Shown here: positions 1 to 10,236 of the stretch, in pieces | Position numbering within the stretch: position 1 is the first letter of the stretch | Layout: every line of letters begins with the position of its first letter | Assembly (NCBI GenBank): GCA_029194725.1 | Contig: JARFXQ010000008.1 | Location: 95,516 to 159,515, forward strand | Direction: 5' to 3' | DNA length: 64,000 bases | Origin: Nitrospira sp. | Lineage (GTDB): Bacteria > Nitrospirota > Nitrospiria > Nitrospirales > Nitrospiraceae | Notes under the pieces: model-generated | The model's input: only the letters and a program-made list of their open reading frames with translations | Databases searched by the model: none | Told to the model about the DNA's origin: nothing | Made by a program: the position numbers and the translations under genes

Positions 1-7
1 GTTGTGT

Positions 8-1309
8 TCATAGCAGCTGTAACCAGGCTTGAGCCTGCCTATCAGTCACCTGCACAAGCTCCAGCCCTTCCCTGATATGCTGGTTTCGCTTGAGGTCGAC
101 CAGGGCCAGGCCTGGGTAGGCCCTGTACCAGACCTCTGTCGGCAACTGATGGCGCCGCTGGTAGTTCTTGAACTTGTTTTCAATGCGTGCGCCGCGCGCG
201 ACCAGCCAACGAGTGCGCGGCCAGCCCACGCCGTGGCTGAACGCGAGATTCAAGCCCCACGCCACCTTGTTGATGAAGTCGTCCATGTAGGCCTCGTGGC
301 CGCCGTCATAGTTGCTGGTGAAGACGAGCCGGCGCTTGTCATCGAGAAAGGCCCAGAATGCGAAGTGAATCGTCTGCACGCGTGCGAGAAAACCGCAAGT
401 GAAGACATGACGACAGGTATAGTCGATCAGGACGAGCACCACCGTCACGAGCCAGCGGCGAAACAGTCCCGGCTTGACCGAGCCGAATGCCGTGTACTGG
501 TTGGTCACATCGTAGTCTTCCAGCTGCTGCAATTCCAGCAGCGCCCCGCGGTCCGGGGGCGGGCAGATTTCGGCATCGGTATTCTCTTTCGTGCGCAAGA
601 TGAAGATCAAGAGCGGAGACAGGATGATCAAAAACGGCAGTAGGATCAGGCCCGCCAGCGGAATCGCAACGAGATGGAGGAGCTTCGCGATTTGCCAGCG
701 CAGCGGTGTCGGATCCGGCGGCGTCAGGCCAAGCCTTCCGGCGCTGACTTCAGCATCGACGAAGTCGATCAACTCGCGGCGGAGTTGCTGCGCTTGCATG
801 GCCGATGCGAGCGGCGCGCGCGGCACTTTCGCGGCGAGAGCACGTTGCAGTGCGCTTTCCTCCTTGACTTGCCGTACCGTGCGACCGACCCAGTTGATGT
901 AGTTGGCAGCGAGTCGATGTTGATGCGCTTGCATCCAGGGTAGTAGATCATCATCCGCGTTGAAGCCGTCGCAATGCGTGAAGATTAGGCGCAGGCCCGC
1001 AGCTGCGCGCCGTGCCAGATCCTCGATGCACTCGTCTGCGGATCCGTCACAGCTGCCGATAAACGCAAGGTAGACGGGCAGGCTCGGGCGCGGGATACCG
1101 ATGTCGACGAGCGTGGGATCGTCCAGCACTACCAGCCGCGCAAAATGCAGGCGTTCGAACTGCCCGAATGGCAAGACCTCGTTCGTCGGGTCGGCCATAC
1201 CTGGCTTGGAATTCATCGTCTTCAGCAGTTCCCGCAGACCCTGTTCCCGGCCTGGCGTGACCTGTGCCACCAGCATGAATTGGGACTGCGGAGTCACGGC
1301 ATCACCCAT
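8..1309 (-). CDS. membrane-anchored protein of unknown function, last gene of haem-lipoprotein operon
   Basis: I do not recognise a named family with certainty. The 433-residue protein has a soluble N-terminal part (about 1-200), a strongly hydrophobic segment around residues 208-238 that looks like one or two membrane passes, a second hydrophobic stretch near 285-310, and a soluble C-terminal part. The tail carries a motif of the form FTSNYDGGHEAYMDDF followed by GVGWPRTRWL and NYQRRHQ, which I associate loosely with proteins linked to peroxidase or ferredoxin-like haem proteins; that link is from memory and weak. It starts 24 bp after the stop of the upstream di-haem lipoprotein gene, so it is probably the fourth gene of the same operon and may serve as the membrane partner of the exported cytochromes. 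The start is ATG; the stop lies inside the window, so the gene is complete. Confidence 0.7.
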   Translation of the reverse strand: MGDAVTPQSQFMLVAQVTPGREQGLRELLKTMNSKPGMADPTNEVLPFGQFERLHFARLVVLDDPTLVDIGIPRPSLPVYLAFIGSCDGSADECIEDLARRAAAGLRLIFTHCDGFNADDDLLPWMQAHQHRLAANYINWVGRTVRQVKEESALQRALAAKVPRAPLASAMQAQQLRRELIDFVDAEVSAGRLGLTPPDPTPLRWQIAKLLHLVAIPLAGLILLPFLIILSPLLIFILRTKENTDAEICPPPDRGALLELQQLEDYDVTNQYTAFGSVKPGLFRRWLVTVVLVLIDYTCRHVFTCGFLARVQTIHFAFWAFLDDKRRLVFTSNYDGGHEAYMDDFINKVAWGLNLAFSHGVGWPRTRWLVARGARIENKFKNYQRRHQLPTEVWYRAYPGLALVDLKRNQHIREGLELVQVTDRQAQAWLQLL

Positions 1310-1333
1310 CTCGTGGCACTTTTGGCCATCGAG

Positions 1334-3277
1334 CTATCCATGATGCGCTTCCATTGCTTCAGTCGGTTCATGACTCGGTGGTAAACAAGCCGGCAAGGTG
1401 TCATAGTCCTGCCCAAGCAAGTTTTCTGGGAGGAATGTTACGCCCCGTTTTTGCTGAATCGCAACCACTGCTGCCTTACGAAGCGTCTGCAAATCAGGAT
1501 GACGTTTCCACTCGTTCAGACTAATTCGGTGATGCAAGAGATGCATGGCCGGCGGCATGGGAGCTTCCAGCTGTTCGGGGCCGGCAACGTCCCACATGCT
1601 TAACCGCACGAAGATCCGATCGGCACATTGCGTTAAATTCGCATCGACCTCGGCAGGAGACCCATGCAGAAAATTCGGGGGGAAACCGTCTGCTCCATGA
1701 TGACAAGCAGCACAATATTGGTGGAACAGCTTGTGTTCGCCGGCCAGCGAAGTCTCGTGCGCTGGATCCGTTGAGTGATGGGAGGCAAGCTCGTCGTCCA
1801 CCGGCGGCGGCATACCGCGATCGTCCAGGCAGCACCGAGCGACGACCGGAGCTGCCAATTGCTGATCGAGTGCCGCCAAGAGCGCCGCACGGCGGAATGG
1901 CTGGTTGGTGAATGCATCGGTTCGGCCCATCAAGGTGTCTTGCGCTACGGTGCGGACCACCTGCTTAAGCCGCTCAGGCTGCTGTTGCATCACGCGTTTC
2001 AGCCGATTGAGGTCCGCCTTGGTGAAGAACTGCGCAAACGTGGCCAGTACTCGCTCGAGTGCCGGCGGAGTATCAGGGATGGTCCAGATCTCAAGCGGTT
2101 CTCTAGGTAGGGTAGGTTCGTGCGGTCCGCGAAACAGGGACCGTGGTTCTTTCCCCTCAAGAGCAGTCGCTTCCACCTCACTGAGCCCTGGGAACTCGCT
2201 CACTGCGACATACCGAAAGGGATTGCGATTGGGAATATCCGGGTTGGGAATGGCCAATCCATGCGGCCAGCGCGCACGCCATGCGGCAAGATAGGAAGGT
2301 GGCTCGACAGGGTCCTCGCCTGTCCGCCAATCTTGGAGCAATCTTTTCGACAGGGCATATCGAAGCACCCACTCGATCAGTTCGGCTCGACAGCTGATCG
2401 ACTGTTCGGGTCGACCGGCCTGTTCACATCCCTCGCGCCAGAGCAGCTGTGCCAGCGAAATCTCATTGGCTCGATCGGTCGCATCATCGAAGGCTTGAAG
2501 CACTCCCACTCCTTGTCGAGAGGGAAAGCCATGATACGGGCGACGTTGATGGACAAGCAGCGCGGCGATCTTGGGATTCACGTTGGTTTCGTCCCACATG
2601 GGACGGGAAAAGATGGGGCTCTGATTTTGATGACATGCGGTGCAGAGCGCACGATTGGCGTACCGAACCGTCGGCGTTCCACCGGCACGATAGTCATCGA
2701 CAATCTGGAACTCGAACCGGCCAGCTGCTTCGTTATAACTGACGACTTCCAGGACACCGGTTTTTTCATGGTAGCCGATGAAGAGCCGATCTTTAAGGTG
2801 CATGCCCGATAGATCCAAAACCGAATCAGCTTCTGTATCGACGGCGAACACAGCTCGTGGATAAATAAAGAACGCTCCGTTGCCGGCTCGTCGTTGCAGC
2901 GAGCGATTGACAGGAATCAGTAATCTCTTAAGGGGCGACGCGGTACGTTTGGAGTGGAGTTGCGATTCGATGTGCGCTATCAGAGCCGGTAATGGAAAGG
3001 GAATGGCATAGACCTTCTTGCCGTTTACGTCCTTTGTGATAAGGAAATCAAACAGGGATCGTCCAATCGGCGGAAGATTCGTCCCTGGTTCGGTCGGATC
3101 GACAACCCATGGAGGCCCTGCCGAATCACTAGCTACCGTGGTAGTGGGTTGCGCATTGGGAGTAGCCGCACCGTTGTAAGGCCTTTCCGCATCCTGCCGG
3201 CCACATCCTGAAACAATCGCTGTCGTCATGAGCAGGCATCCCATGGCAATTGCCCACCTTCTCGCCATCCGTGGCAT
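1334..3277 (-). CDS. di-haem c-type cytochrome lipoprotein
   Basis: The 647-residue product begins with a lipoprotein signal peptide ending in a lipobox (IVSGC, Cys25), so it is probably exported and lipid-anchored. It has two c-type haem motifs: CTACH near residue 210 and CAACH near residue 518. Between them is a long region without recognisable enzyme signature; the N-terminal third contains a beta-rich stretch (FFIYPRAVFAVDTEADSV). The two motifs sit about 300 residues apart, as in di-haem oxidoreductases, but I see no motif that fixes the reaction. It starts 19 bp after the upstream lipoprotein gene stops and belongs to the four-gene operon. Electron transfer in the periplasm or at the outer membrane is the likely role; substrate unknown. 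Confidence 0.8.
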   Translation of the reverse strand: MPRMARRWAIAMGCLLMTTAIVSGCGRQDAERPYNGAATPNAQPTTTVASDSAGPPWVVDPTEPGTNLPPIGRSLFDFLITKDVNGKKVYAIPFPLPALIAHIESQLHSKRTASPLKRLLIPVNRSLQRRAGNGAFFIYPRAVFAVDTEADSVLDLSGMHLKDRLFIGYHEKTGVLEVVSYNEAAGRFEFQIVDDYRAGGTPTVRYANRALCTACHQNQSPIFSRPMWDETNVNPKIAALLVHQRRPYHGFPSRQGVGVLQAFDDATDRANEISLAQLLWREGCEQAGRPEQSISCRAELIEWVLRYALSKRLLQDWRTGEDPVEPPSYLAAWRARWPHGLAIPNPDIPNRNPFRYVAVSEFPGLSEVEATALEGKEPRSLFRGPHEPTLPREPLEIWTIPDTPPALERVLATFAQFFTKADLNRLKRVMQQQPERLKQVVRTVAQDTLMGRTDAFTNQPFRRAALLAALDQQLAAPVVARCCLDDRGMPPPVDDELASHHSTDPAHETSLAGEHKLFHQYCAACHHGADGFPPNFLHGSPAEVDANLTQCADRIFVRLSMWDVAGPEQLEAPMPPAMHLLHHRISLNEWKRHPDLQTLRKAAVVAIQQKRGVTFLPENLLGQDYDTLPACLPPSHEPTEAMEAHHG

Positions 3278-3296
3278 CTAGTGACCAATCAGACCT

Positions 3297-4220
3297 TCAT
3301 TCAAGGGGTTCCGTTAACCGGACATGTTGGTTGCCCGCCTTGTTGGGCGTTGCCGTCATACGCTGATTGCCGATCCAACAGTCCTCGTTGACCGTCCCCG
3401 AACCGACAAACGTTGAAGATTCCTTGTCCGCCACCGCCTTGTTGTAGAGGGTGAAGTTCAAGGCAAAGACCTTCTTCATGTAGGCTCGTCCCAGATAGAA
3501 CCCGGGACGAACCATGCGAATTTCGTCTCGTATCTCCAATCCTTCCCGCCCGGCCAACACATCCGGCATCTCGCGGTAGCCAGGCAGGTCGTCCGTGAAG
3601 GCATAGTCGATGATGACTGATTCCCGGCGGCCATCCAGCAGGCTCTGGCCACAATAGAGCTTCGCGGGGAACAGCAGCCAGGCATCCTTGCCGTCCACCT
3701 GCAGCTTCTTGATCTTCTCGACGTTCGGACCAACGATCGGCTTGAGGAGGCTCAGATCCTCGATGCGATTTCGAAGGACTCCCTCGCCGCGGTAGAAGAC
3801 CTTTCCTTTCCAGATGAATTCGCCGATGTGCTCCAACGTGGCGGCCTTGCGGTCGACGACGAATCCTTTGATGCCTCCTCCGACGATTTCGGCCAGACGG
3901 GCCCTTTCGCTCGATCCCTTCGGGAAAAACATTTGTCCATCGTACACCCCGTCCGGAATCGGGCCGGCTGTCAGGCGGGCATAGATCTGATCCACCTGTT
4001 CCTGATTGGCGCCCTTGAGATTGTTCGGCGTGATCTTCATGAGATCGGACGGCTTGAGGGGCAACTCGTGCTCCAGCCTGGCGAAGTCGACCTTGTCGGA
4101 ATATTGCTCGCCGCTTTGGGAAAATGGAATCGGCGGCGGATCTGGGGTTGGCGGACAACCTGAGAGCACAGCTTGGCTCAGCGCCAAACTTACCGATATC
4201 AACCATCGTGCGCGTTTCAT
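3297..4220 (-). CDS. lipoprotein of unknown function in haem operon
   Basis: About 307 residues with a clear lipoprotein signal peptide (SLALSQAVLSGC lipobox). I chose the ATG at 4220 because an AGGAAAGAGGTG ribosome-binding site lies six bases upstream; the in-frame GTG at 4229 falls inside that site. The mature protein has no haem motif and only two or three further cysteines. The segment around residues 30-80 (SDLMKITPNNLKGANQEQVDQIYARL) looks helical and the rest looks beta-rich. It lies between two di-haem cytochrome genes with gaps of 30 and 19 bp, so it probably works with them as a periplasmic or outer-membrane partner. No family recognised; function unknown. Confidence 0.75.
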   Translation of the reverse strand: MKRARWLISVSLALSQAVLSGCPPTPDPPPIPFSQSGEQYSDKVDFARLEHELPLKPSDLMKITPNNLKGANQEQVDQIYARLTAGPIPDGVYDGQMFFPKGSSERARLAEIVGGGIKGFVVDRKAATLEHIGEFIWKGKVFYRGEGVLRNRIEDLSLLKPIVGPNVEKIKKLQVDGKDAWLLFPAKLYCGQSLLDGRRESVIIDYAFTDDLPGYREMPDVLAGREGLEIRDEIRMVRPGFYLGRAYMKKVFALNFTLYNKAVADKESSTFVGSGTVNEDCWIGNQRMTATPNKAGNQHVRLTEPLE

Positions 4221-4250
4221 CGTGATCACCTCTTTCCTGAAGTCATGGCA

Positions 4251-6683
4251 TCAGAGTGTCGCTAGGAACGCCGTCAGCGCATCCTTCTCCTTATCCGAGA
4301 GGTCCTCGCCGAATCGGTGCCCGTCGTTTTCGATGACTGCAAGACTGTTGCTGTAGACCACGCGCAATTCCGCTCCAGCCTCAAGGACTGATCCCGGCTT
4401 CTCGAGCAGCCCCTTTCCCTTTTCTTGGATCGTCTTGGCGATCTGCTCACCCTGTTCCGCTCCATAGCGAGCGACGTATTTGGCCTTCAGCTTGTCAAAG
4501 TCCACCCGCGCCATGACGAGATCTCCCACCAGTTCCTTGTGGCGGAAGTTTCCGATGCGCGCCGCCGGCGTGCCGACTGGGAAGCGAATGGCCGTGTCGA
4601 CAAAACGCTCCAGTTTGCCGTCTCCCAGCTTTGGGAACAGCCGGATGGTCACCTCGTGATTGAATCCGGTCACTTTTGGGATTCGTTGAGAAGGGTTGAG
4701 CAGCTCTTTCATCGAGGCTTTGTAGAGCTTGAATCGTCCTTCCACGCTGGGATCGAATAGCCAACAGGGTGGAGGGGAATCCAGCGGTTTCCCATCTTTA
4801 TCGACATATGATGAATAGTAGTGCTCATCCAATGGACCACCGCAGACCTCTGGACCCACTGCGTTGTTGTGCATGAATGGAGCGTAGGCCCAGAGGCTGA
4901 GTAATGAAATATTTCGATAGTAGCCCCGTCCACCATCCGAGGGTTCCTTGAGCTGTGGATCGCCGGGCTTCGCCCGTAAGGTCTCAGAGCCGTACTCTTC
5001 CCAGACCCGACCCTGCATGTGATTGGAATGGAGGGATCGCGAGCGGTTCGTTCCGACCTCGCTCACGGGGATGACCTTGTCGTTCCCGAGCCAGTCGACG
5101 CGAATGCTTTTATCCTTCGGATCTACGGAGACCGTTCGAAAATCTCGTTTCTCGAACGGTGGGCTCTGGCTGGAATGGCACGAGGCGCATTTGCTCGCGA
5201 AAATCACGCGACCCTGCTCAACCGCGCCCTTGCCGAATTCCTTATTGAGCTGTTCGACGAGCGCATCGTTGTTCTTCAAGCCGCGCGCTTGGTACAGGTC
5301 GGCCGGGGCTCCGGTAGACAAAAACTGAGCGATTTCACTCAAGCGATCCTCGATCGCGCGGAATTGTGGACAGTCTCGGCGGACTTGACCAATGTCGAAC
5401 GGCGTCTGCCCAAACCCGCGCATCGTAGGATCGAGCTGCCGCATATCCGTGAGATGATTGACCCACCCTTCCTCGGAACAACTGCCGATGTTGAAGTAGA
5501 CGCGCTGAATTGCTTCGAGGGTGCCGATGCTGTCTTCTCCACCTTTTAGGATGTGGTGCACGAACTCCTTCTTGCGGCCCCGCTCCCAACACTTGCCGTC
5601 CTTGCCCGGTTCGCACCAACAGGTCCGCTCGTTTCCTCCGGCCGGACATTGGTTCGTTTTGCGCCACTTGATGATGTCTTCTTCGAACGTCGGCCGCCTG
5701 GCCAGGTTGATGATTGCGTTCATCGTACCGGCGTTGTTGATTTGATCGTTGGGAATCGCGGAGGTATCGACGGCACCGGGACGCGAATGGCCGTAGATTT
5801 GGTATTCAATGGTGTTCGGCGACATTCCCGATCCCAAAATCTGCGCAAATCGGCCATACTGATTGCCGACTGTGCCGGAGAGATTCTCCCATTTCGGATG
5901 GACCGGATCTTTGGGAGGGCGAATCGGATCGAAGGCAATATGGCAGGCACCGCAGGACATGCCGATGCGATAGGGCGGTTCGATCGAGCCGTCGTTCAGA
6001 TGACTCTTGGCCGGCGCTTCACGGTCTTTGCGTGGCGCCACCTTGGCTGTATAGCCGTCCCACGAGTCCAGGTGTCCGCCGTTAATTTTGAGCCATTTCA
6101 CCTTGTCGAACTTGGGATTGGGAAATTTCCGCAGCCCTAGCGCGCCGGTCGACGTGCCGAATTCGAGGTCGCAGGCCGACTGTCGCATGTCTGTTCGGCC
6201 ATGCGGATCCTCCTTGGCGAGCGGAACATCTTTTAGATCGCAGGCGGGATCCCGATACCCGCTCTTCCCGACATACTTGAGCAGTTCGTCGTCGCCTGGA
6301 CAGTAGTCGAAACCATAGGTTTCGTCATAGGTCTTGGCCGGACAGTTAGGATCGCCCGGCTTACAACAATCCGGATCGTTGATCAGACCCCACCGATGGA
6401 ACCGTGCGTCGCGCGCGTCGCTTCGCAAAACCCGATACCAATCGATCATGACGCCGAGTCGCTGTTGATAGACGTAGGTAAAGAAGCGAGCATTGCCGGC
6501 TGTGGCGTTGAACCAAATCTCCGCTCCAACCAGCTCGGCATCCGTCAGATGCTTGCCATAGTGAAATGTTGAAGGAACGGGCTTGCCGCTTGCCGCGACA
6601 GCTGATCCTTCCGTCAGGACCGCATAGCCTGTAAGTAAGGCCAAACCGAGAATGAGTGTGGGCATGGTTTGTATCCGTCGCAT
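4251..6683 (-). CDS. exported di-haem cytochrome c (DHOR/RoxA-like architecture)
   Basis: An 810-residue exported protein, first gene of a four-gene minus-strand operon. A GGAGGA ribosome-binding site precedes the ATG at 6683 by six bases, and the signal peptide (MRRIQTMPTLILGLALLTGYAVL) starts there, so I discard the longer open frame reaching 6902. Two haem-binding motifs are visible, CGACH near residue 243 and CASCH near residue 498. After the second haem come blocks NRSRSLHSNHMQG, GGRGYYRNISLLSLWAYAPFMHNN and GPEVCGG, which resemble the post-haem region of di-haem cytochrome c peroxidases and of rubber-oxygenase-like RoxA proteins. The length and wide spacing suit that superfamily, but the substrate cannot be told from sequence. 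Possible roles are peroxide reduction or oxidative cleavage of a hydrophobic substrate; both are inference. Confidence 0.82.
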   Translation of the reverse strand: MRRIQTMPTLILGLALLTGYAVLTEGSAVAASGKPVPSTFHYGKHLTDAELVGAEIWFNATAGNARFFTYVYQQRLGVMIDWYRVLRSDARDARFHRWGLINDPDCCKPGDPNCPAKTYDETYGFDYCPGDDELLKYVGKSGYRDPACDLKDVPLAKEDPHGRTDMRQSACDLEFGTSTGALGLRKFPNPKFDKVKWLKINGGHLDSWDGYTAKVAPRKDREAPAKSHLNDGSIEPPYRIGMSCGACHIAFDPIRPPKDPVHPKWENLSGTVGNQYGRFAQILGSGMSPNTIEYQIYGHSRPGAVDTSAIPNDQINNAGTMNAIINLARRPTFEEDIIKWRKTNQCPAGGNERTCWCEPGKDGKCWERGRKKEFVHHILKGGEDSIGTLEAIQRVYFNIGSCSEEGWVNHLTDMRQLDPTMRGFGQTPFDIGQVRRDCPQFRAIEDRLSEIAQFLSTGAPADLYQARGLKNNDALVEQLNKEFGKGAVEQGRVIFASKCASCHSSQSPPFEKRDFRTVSVDPKDKSIRVDWLGNDKVIPVSEVGTNRSRSLHSNHMQGRVWEEYGSETLRAKPGDPQLKEPSDGGRGYYRNISLLSLWAYAPFMHNNAVGPEVCGGPLDEHYYSSYVDKDGKPLDSPPPCWLFDPSVEGRFKLYKASMKELLNPSQRIPKVTGFNHEVTIRLFPKLGDGKLERFVDTAIRFPVGTPAARIGNFRHKELVGDLVMARVDFDKLKAKYVARYGAEQGEQIAKTIQEKGKGLLEKPGSVLEAGAELRVVYSNSLAVIENDGHRFGEDLSDKEKDALTAFLATL

Positions 6684-6699
6684 GACCATTCCTCCATGA

Positions 6700-6723
6700 G
6701 CACCGTTCAAGCGTTGACGGTGC
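6700..6723. promoter_or_regulatory. hairpin in 5' leader of the haem operon
   Basis: GCACCGT and ACGGTGC form a perfect 7-bp stem with a 10-base loop. It lies in the leader transcript, just upstream of the GGAGGA ribosome-binding site of the di-haem cytochrome gene. It could affect mRNA stability or translation; no regulator is implied by the sequence. Confidence 0.35.
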
Positions 6724-6765
6724 AAAACTGAGAAGCCTTCGGTACCCGGCGAGGTCTTGCGTGCG

Positions 6766-6794
6766 AGAGTATCGACGCATGTACGTAGAGTCAA
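6766..6794 (-). promoter_or_regulatory. candidate sigma70 promoter of the haem operon
   Basis: On the minus strand, TTGACT (6794-6789) and TACTCT (6771-6766) are separated by exactly 17 bases. The spacing and position, 83 bp before the first start codon, suit a housekeeping promoter, but the -10 box is a weak match. Confidence 0.4.
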
Positions 6795-7028
6795 CGAGCA
6801 AGTAGCTTGCCTAGGAGCGTATCTTAGACAGTCGTCAAATCTGTGAAGATTGTGAATGAATGGCTGCAGCAAACGTCGAAGTTGTATCTGATTGGATACC
6901 AAGGAGGATCAGAAAGGATACAGTGAATAGGTTCTCTTGCTCGTGGAGGTGATGTCTCTCGTGCAAGATGCCGGTCTGTCAAAGACGGGATTTGGAAGTC
7001 GGCAGCTATCGATTCAGAGGACAGTTCC
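6795..7028. other. divergent intergenic region without a supported gene
   Basis: The stretch between the haem operon and glyQ (6684-7115 in all) holds the two candidate promoters listed separately and no open frame with a ribosome-binding site and recognisable protein. Short open frames crossing it overlap glyQ in another frame and look accidental. Confidence 0.5.
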
Positions 7029-7057
7029 TTGACAGGGGAAAAGCATTCTTGCTAGCT
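7029..7057 (+). promoter_or_regulatory. candidate promoter of glyQ
   Basis: TTGACA at 7029 is followed after 17-18 bases by CTAGCTT, preceded by TG (extended -10 style). It lies about 60 bp before the GTG start of glyQ. The -35 box is perfect; the -10 is weak. Confidence 0.4.
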
Positions 7058-7115
7058 TGGCGGTGGTTTTTCAGAACAGGCATCGGTTTTCTTCCCCCAA
7101 CCAGGCTGTATCTCC

Positions 7116-8009
7116 GTGAATTTCCAAGACCTTATGCTCGCCCTCCATCGATTCTGGGCTGATCAAGGCTGTGTCGTCCATCAACCCTATGACATGGAGA
7201 TGGGGGCCGGCACCTTTCATCCAGCCACCTTTCTGCGATCACTGGGGCCGGAGCCGTGGCAGGCGGCCTATGTGCAACCATGCCGTCGTCCGACGGATGG
7301 TCGCTATGGCGAAAACCCCAACCGTCTCCAGCACTATTATCAGTACCAAGTCGTGCTGAAACCTTCACCGGACAATATTCAAGAGCTGTATCTAGACAGC
7401 CTGGCCCGGTTGGGGATCGATCCCAAGGAGCACGACATCCGCTTCATCCAGGACGATTGGGAGTCGCCGACGCTGGGAGCCTGGGGGCTTGGTTGGGAAG
7501 TGCGTCTGGATGGAATGGAAATTACTCAGTTTACGTACTTTCAGGAGATCGGCGGATTTGAACTGGCTCCGATCACCGGCGAAATCACTTATGGCACGGA
7601 GCGCATCGCCATGTATCTGCAAGAGGTGAACAACGTCTTTGACCTCGCCTGGACCGACAAGGTCTCATATCGAGACATTCATCATGAAACCGAGGTGCAG
7701 GGTTCTCGTTACAATTTCGAGGAAGCGGACGTCAGCATGCTCATGCAAGCTTTCCAGGCGAATGAAGCGGAGTGCAAGCGGTTGCTCGTGCAGACCGATA
7801 AGCGTCTGACATTGCCGGCCTATGACTGCTGCATCAAGTCATCCCATCTGTTCAATGTTCTCGATGCCCGAGGGGCGATCAGTGTCGCTGAACGGACCGG
7901 TTACATCGCACGGGTCCGAGCACTCGCCAGGCAATGTGCCGAGCGTTACCTTGACGAGCGAGTAGCGATGGGACATCCGTTGATGAGGACGCAGGGTACA
8001 CATCGATGA
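7116..8009 (+). CDS. glyQ: glycyl-tRNA synthetase alpha subunit
   Basis: A 297-residue protein that is recognisable throughout as the alpha subunit of the bacterial alpha2beta2 glycyl-tRNA synthetase. It carries the class II catalytic core that activates glycine with ATP. Signature stretches include the opening [18 protein letters not shown], then [31 protein letters not shown] and [13 protein letters not shown] blocks near residues 70-90, and FTYFQEIGG near residue 145. Length fits the family (about 290-300). The start is GTG. The gene ends in an ATGA overlap with glyS, so both subunits are translationally coupled in a 1:1 ratio. Confidence 0.97.
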   Translation: MNFQDLMLALHRFWADQGCVVHQPYDMEMGAGTFHPATFLRSLGPEPWQAAYVQPCRRPTDGRYGENPNRLQHYYQYQVVLKPSPDNIQELYLDSLARLGIDPKEHDIRFIQDDWESPTLGAWGLGWEVRLDGMEITQFTYFQEIGGFELAPITGEITYGTERIAMYLQEVNNVFDLAWTDKVSYRDIHHETEVQGSRYNFEEADVSMLMQAFQANEAECKRLLVQTDKRLTLPAYDCCIKSSHLFNVLDARGAISVAERTGYIARVRALARQCAERYLDERVAMGHPLMRTQGTHR

Positions 8010-10177
8010 AGCGTCCGGTCGTGAAGCAGACTCGGAAACACAAAACTCGTAGCCTCAGCCCTACCGCCGAGCTGTTGTTCGAGGTCGGTGTGGAGGAGCT
8101 GCCGTTTGCATTCGTCGCGCCGGCCCTGTCGGCCCTTCGAGAATCAGCCGTCCGCATATTCCAGGATGCGCGATTGTCGTTCAGGTCCGTCAATACCTAT
8201 GGGACGCCACGGAGGCTCGTCCTGGTCGTGGACGATTTGCTTGCCCATCAAACTGCGATTGTCAAAGAAACGATGGGGCCGTCGAAAATGGTGGCATTCG
8301 ACCAGACCGGCCAACCCACGAGAGCCGCGATGGGATTCGCAGCAGGGCAGGGCGTTGCGGTGGAAAGTTTGGAGCTCCGGGAAACGCCGAAGGGTGAGTA
8401 TCTTTTCGCGGTCAAGCGCGATGCGGGGCGAGCGACCGCAACCCTTCTAACGGAACTACTGCCTCAACTGGTTGAAAAGATTTCTTTCCCTAAGGCCATG
8501 AAGTGGAACGAGACCGGGTTTCGTTTCGCGAGGCCTGTTCGATGGATTGTTGCGCTCTTCGGGGGAAGTGTCGTGCCGGTACAAATTGCCGGCATCCAGG
8601 CCGGCAATCGGACGTCCTGTCACCGTGTGATGGGTGGCGAAAAGCCAATCACCGTGAAGGATTTCAAGGCCTACAACCAAGGGCTTGAACGGAGAGGAGT
8701 GATCATTGATCCCGAACGCCGCTGCGCGACGATTCAGAAGCAAATCGACCGTCTTTGTGTCAAAGCGGGTGTGGAATTGAATGCCGATGACGCCTTGCTC
8801 GATCAAGCGGTGTACACCACGGAGTGGCCCTGTGCCGTTCTTGGCAGTTTCAAGCCGGAGTATTTGGCCGTCCCTTCGGAAATTCTCATCACGTCGATGA
8901 AAGAGCATCAGGGATTCTTCTCGGTCAGGGATAAGAAGTCCGGCGGACTGGCGCCGCATTTCATTGCGATCGCCAACAACGAGCCCAAGAATATGACGCT
9001 CATTCGGACCGGCAACGAGCGGGTATTGGCGGCACGATTGGCGGATGCCAAGTTTTTTTTCGACGAAGACCGAAAAGTAAAACTGGAGGAACGGGGAAGA
9101 AAACTCATCGGCGTCACGTTCCACCAGAAACTCGGCACCATGGCTCAGAAACAGGAGCGAGTAAGAAAACTGACCGGCTTCATTGCCGGCCAACTATCTC
9201 CTGGGCAAGATGAACTCCGACAGGTTTGTGATCGGGCAGCGGCTTTGTCGAAAGCCGATCTCCTGACCGGCATTGTGGGCGAGTTTCCGGAGTTGCAAGG
9301 CATCATGGGTGGCGAGTACGCTCTGCATGATGGCGAATCTGCTGCGGTGGCTCAAGCCATCCGAGAGCAGTATCTTCCCAAGGCGATTGAAGGAGAATTG
9401 CCCACATCATTAGCCGGACAGATCCTTTCCCTGGCAGATCGGCTGGATACGATCGCTGCGTTTTTCCATGTCGGTATCGTGCCGAGCGGATCGGAAGATC
9501 CCTATGCGCTCCGTCGGCATGCGACCGCGATAGTTCGGATTATTCTCGAAGCGAATCTCCGGCTGAATCTAGCAAGATACATCAATAACGCGCGAAACCT
9601 CATCTCTGATGGTTTCAAGGGACTACCGGATTCAGACCAGCAAGGTGAGCGTCGGATCACGGAGTTTATCTTAGACCGGGTTCGACATTACAGCCGAGTG
9701 GTTCATCTCTTGCGGGATGATATCATCGACGCGGTACTCAAACCGGTTGGCGACAGGCCTTTAGATCTCGTTGATCTTGTCCAAAAAATGAAGGCGCTCG
9801 AAGTGGTGACGAAGAAGTCGGAGTTCGATCCCTTGATCGTCGGTTTCAAGCGGGCGCATCGGTTGGTGCAAAAAGAACAGTGGGAACGCCGGCCGGTCGA
9901 CGCGGCGACGTTTCAGCATCCGTCAGAATCGGCGCTTCACAAGGCGGTCGTCGAACAGCGAAGTCAGATGGGTTCAGCTTTGGAGATCGGCGACTATGGC
10001 AGGGTGCTGGATTCCTTGGTAGGACTCAAGGCGGTCATCGACGACTTTTTTGCAGCTGTCATGGTGAATGCGGAAGACCAGTCTCTCCGCAGCAATCGAC
10101 TGTCGCTGCTCAAAGAGGTTGATGAGTTGTTCATATCATTCGCGGACTTTTCCTGGATTGTGGTACAAGAGCGGTAG
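8006..10177 (+). CDS. glyS: glycyl-tRNA synthetase beta subunit
   Basis: 723 residues, in line with the 690-720 residues usual for GlyS. The N-terminal part (about residues 15-30, [14 protein letters not shown]) is the family's hallmark opening, and later blocks such as [31 protein letters not shown] and the HD-domain-like stretch [28 protein letters not shown] match it well. The C-terminal part is the anticodon-binding-like region. The beta subunit recognises tRNA-Gly and completes the alpha2beta2 enzyme. It overlaps glyQ by 4 bp (ATGA). The first 15 residues, rich in Lys and Arg, are an extension relative to the usual start and may not all be real. Confidence 0.97.
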   Translation: MKRPVVKQTRKHKTRSLSPTAELLFEVGVEELPFAFVAPALSALRESAVRIFQDARLSFRSVNTYGTPRRLVLVVDDLLAHQTAIVKETMGPSKMVAFDQTGQPTRAAMGFAAGQGVAVESLELRETPKGEYLFAVKRDAGRATATLLTELLPQLVEKISFPKAMKWNETGFRFARPVRWIVALFGGSVVPVQIAGIQAGNRTSCHRVMGGEKPITVKDFKAYNQGLERRGVIIDPERRCATIQKQIDRLCVKAGVELNADDALLDQAVYTTEWPCAVLGSFKPEYLAVPSEILITSMKEHQGFFSVRDKKSGGLAPHFIAIANNEPKNMTLIRTGNERVLAARLADAKFFFDEDRKVKLEERGRKLIGVTFHQKLGTMAQKQERVRKLTGFIAGQLSPGQDELRQVCDRAAALSKADLLTGIVGEFPELQGIMGGEYALHDGESAAVAQAIREQYLPKAIEGELPTSLAGQILSLADRLDTIAAFFHVGIVPSGSEDPYALRRHATAIVRIILEANLRLNLARYINNARNLISDGFKGLPDSDQQGERRITEFILDRVRHYSRVVHLLRDDIIDAVLKPVGDRPLDLVDLVQKMKALEVVTKKSEFDPLIVGFKRAHRLVQKEQWERRPVDAATFQHPSESALHKAVVEQRSQMGSALEIGDYGRVLDSLVGLKAVIDDFFAAVMVNAEDQSLRSNRLSLLKEVDELFISFADFSWIVVQER

Positions 10178-10236
10178 GTCGAGGCGGACGGAAAACGGAC
10201 CGTCTCCAGCAAGGATCGAAAAAAGCGGGAGTTCTC

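Noticed and set aside
6684..6902. N-terminal extension of the di-haem cytochrome frame
   Set aside because: The open frame continues upstream, but GGAGGA and the signal peptide place the start at 6683.
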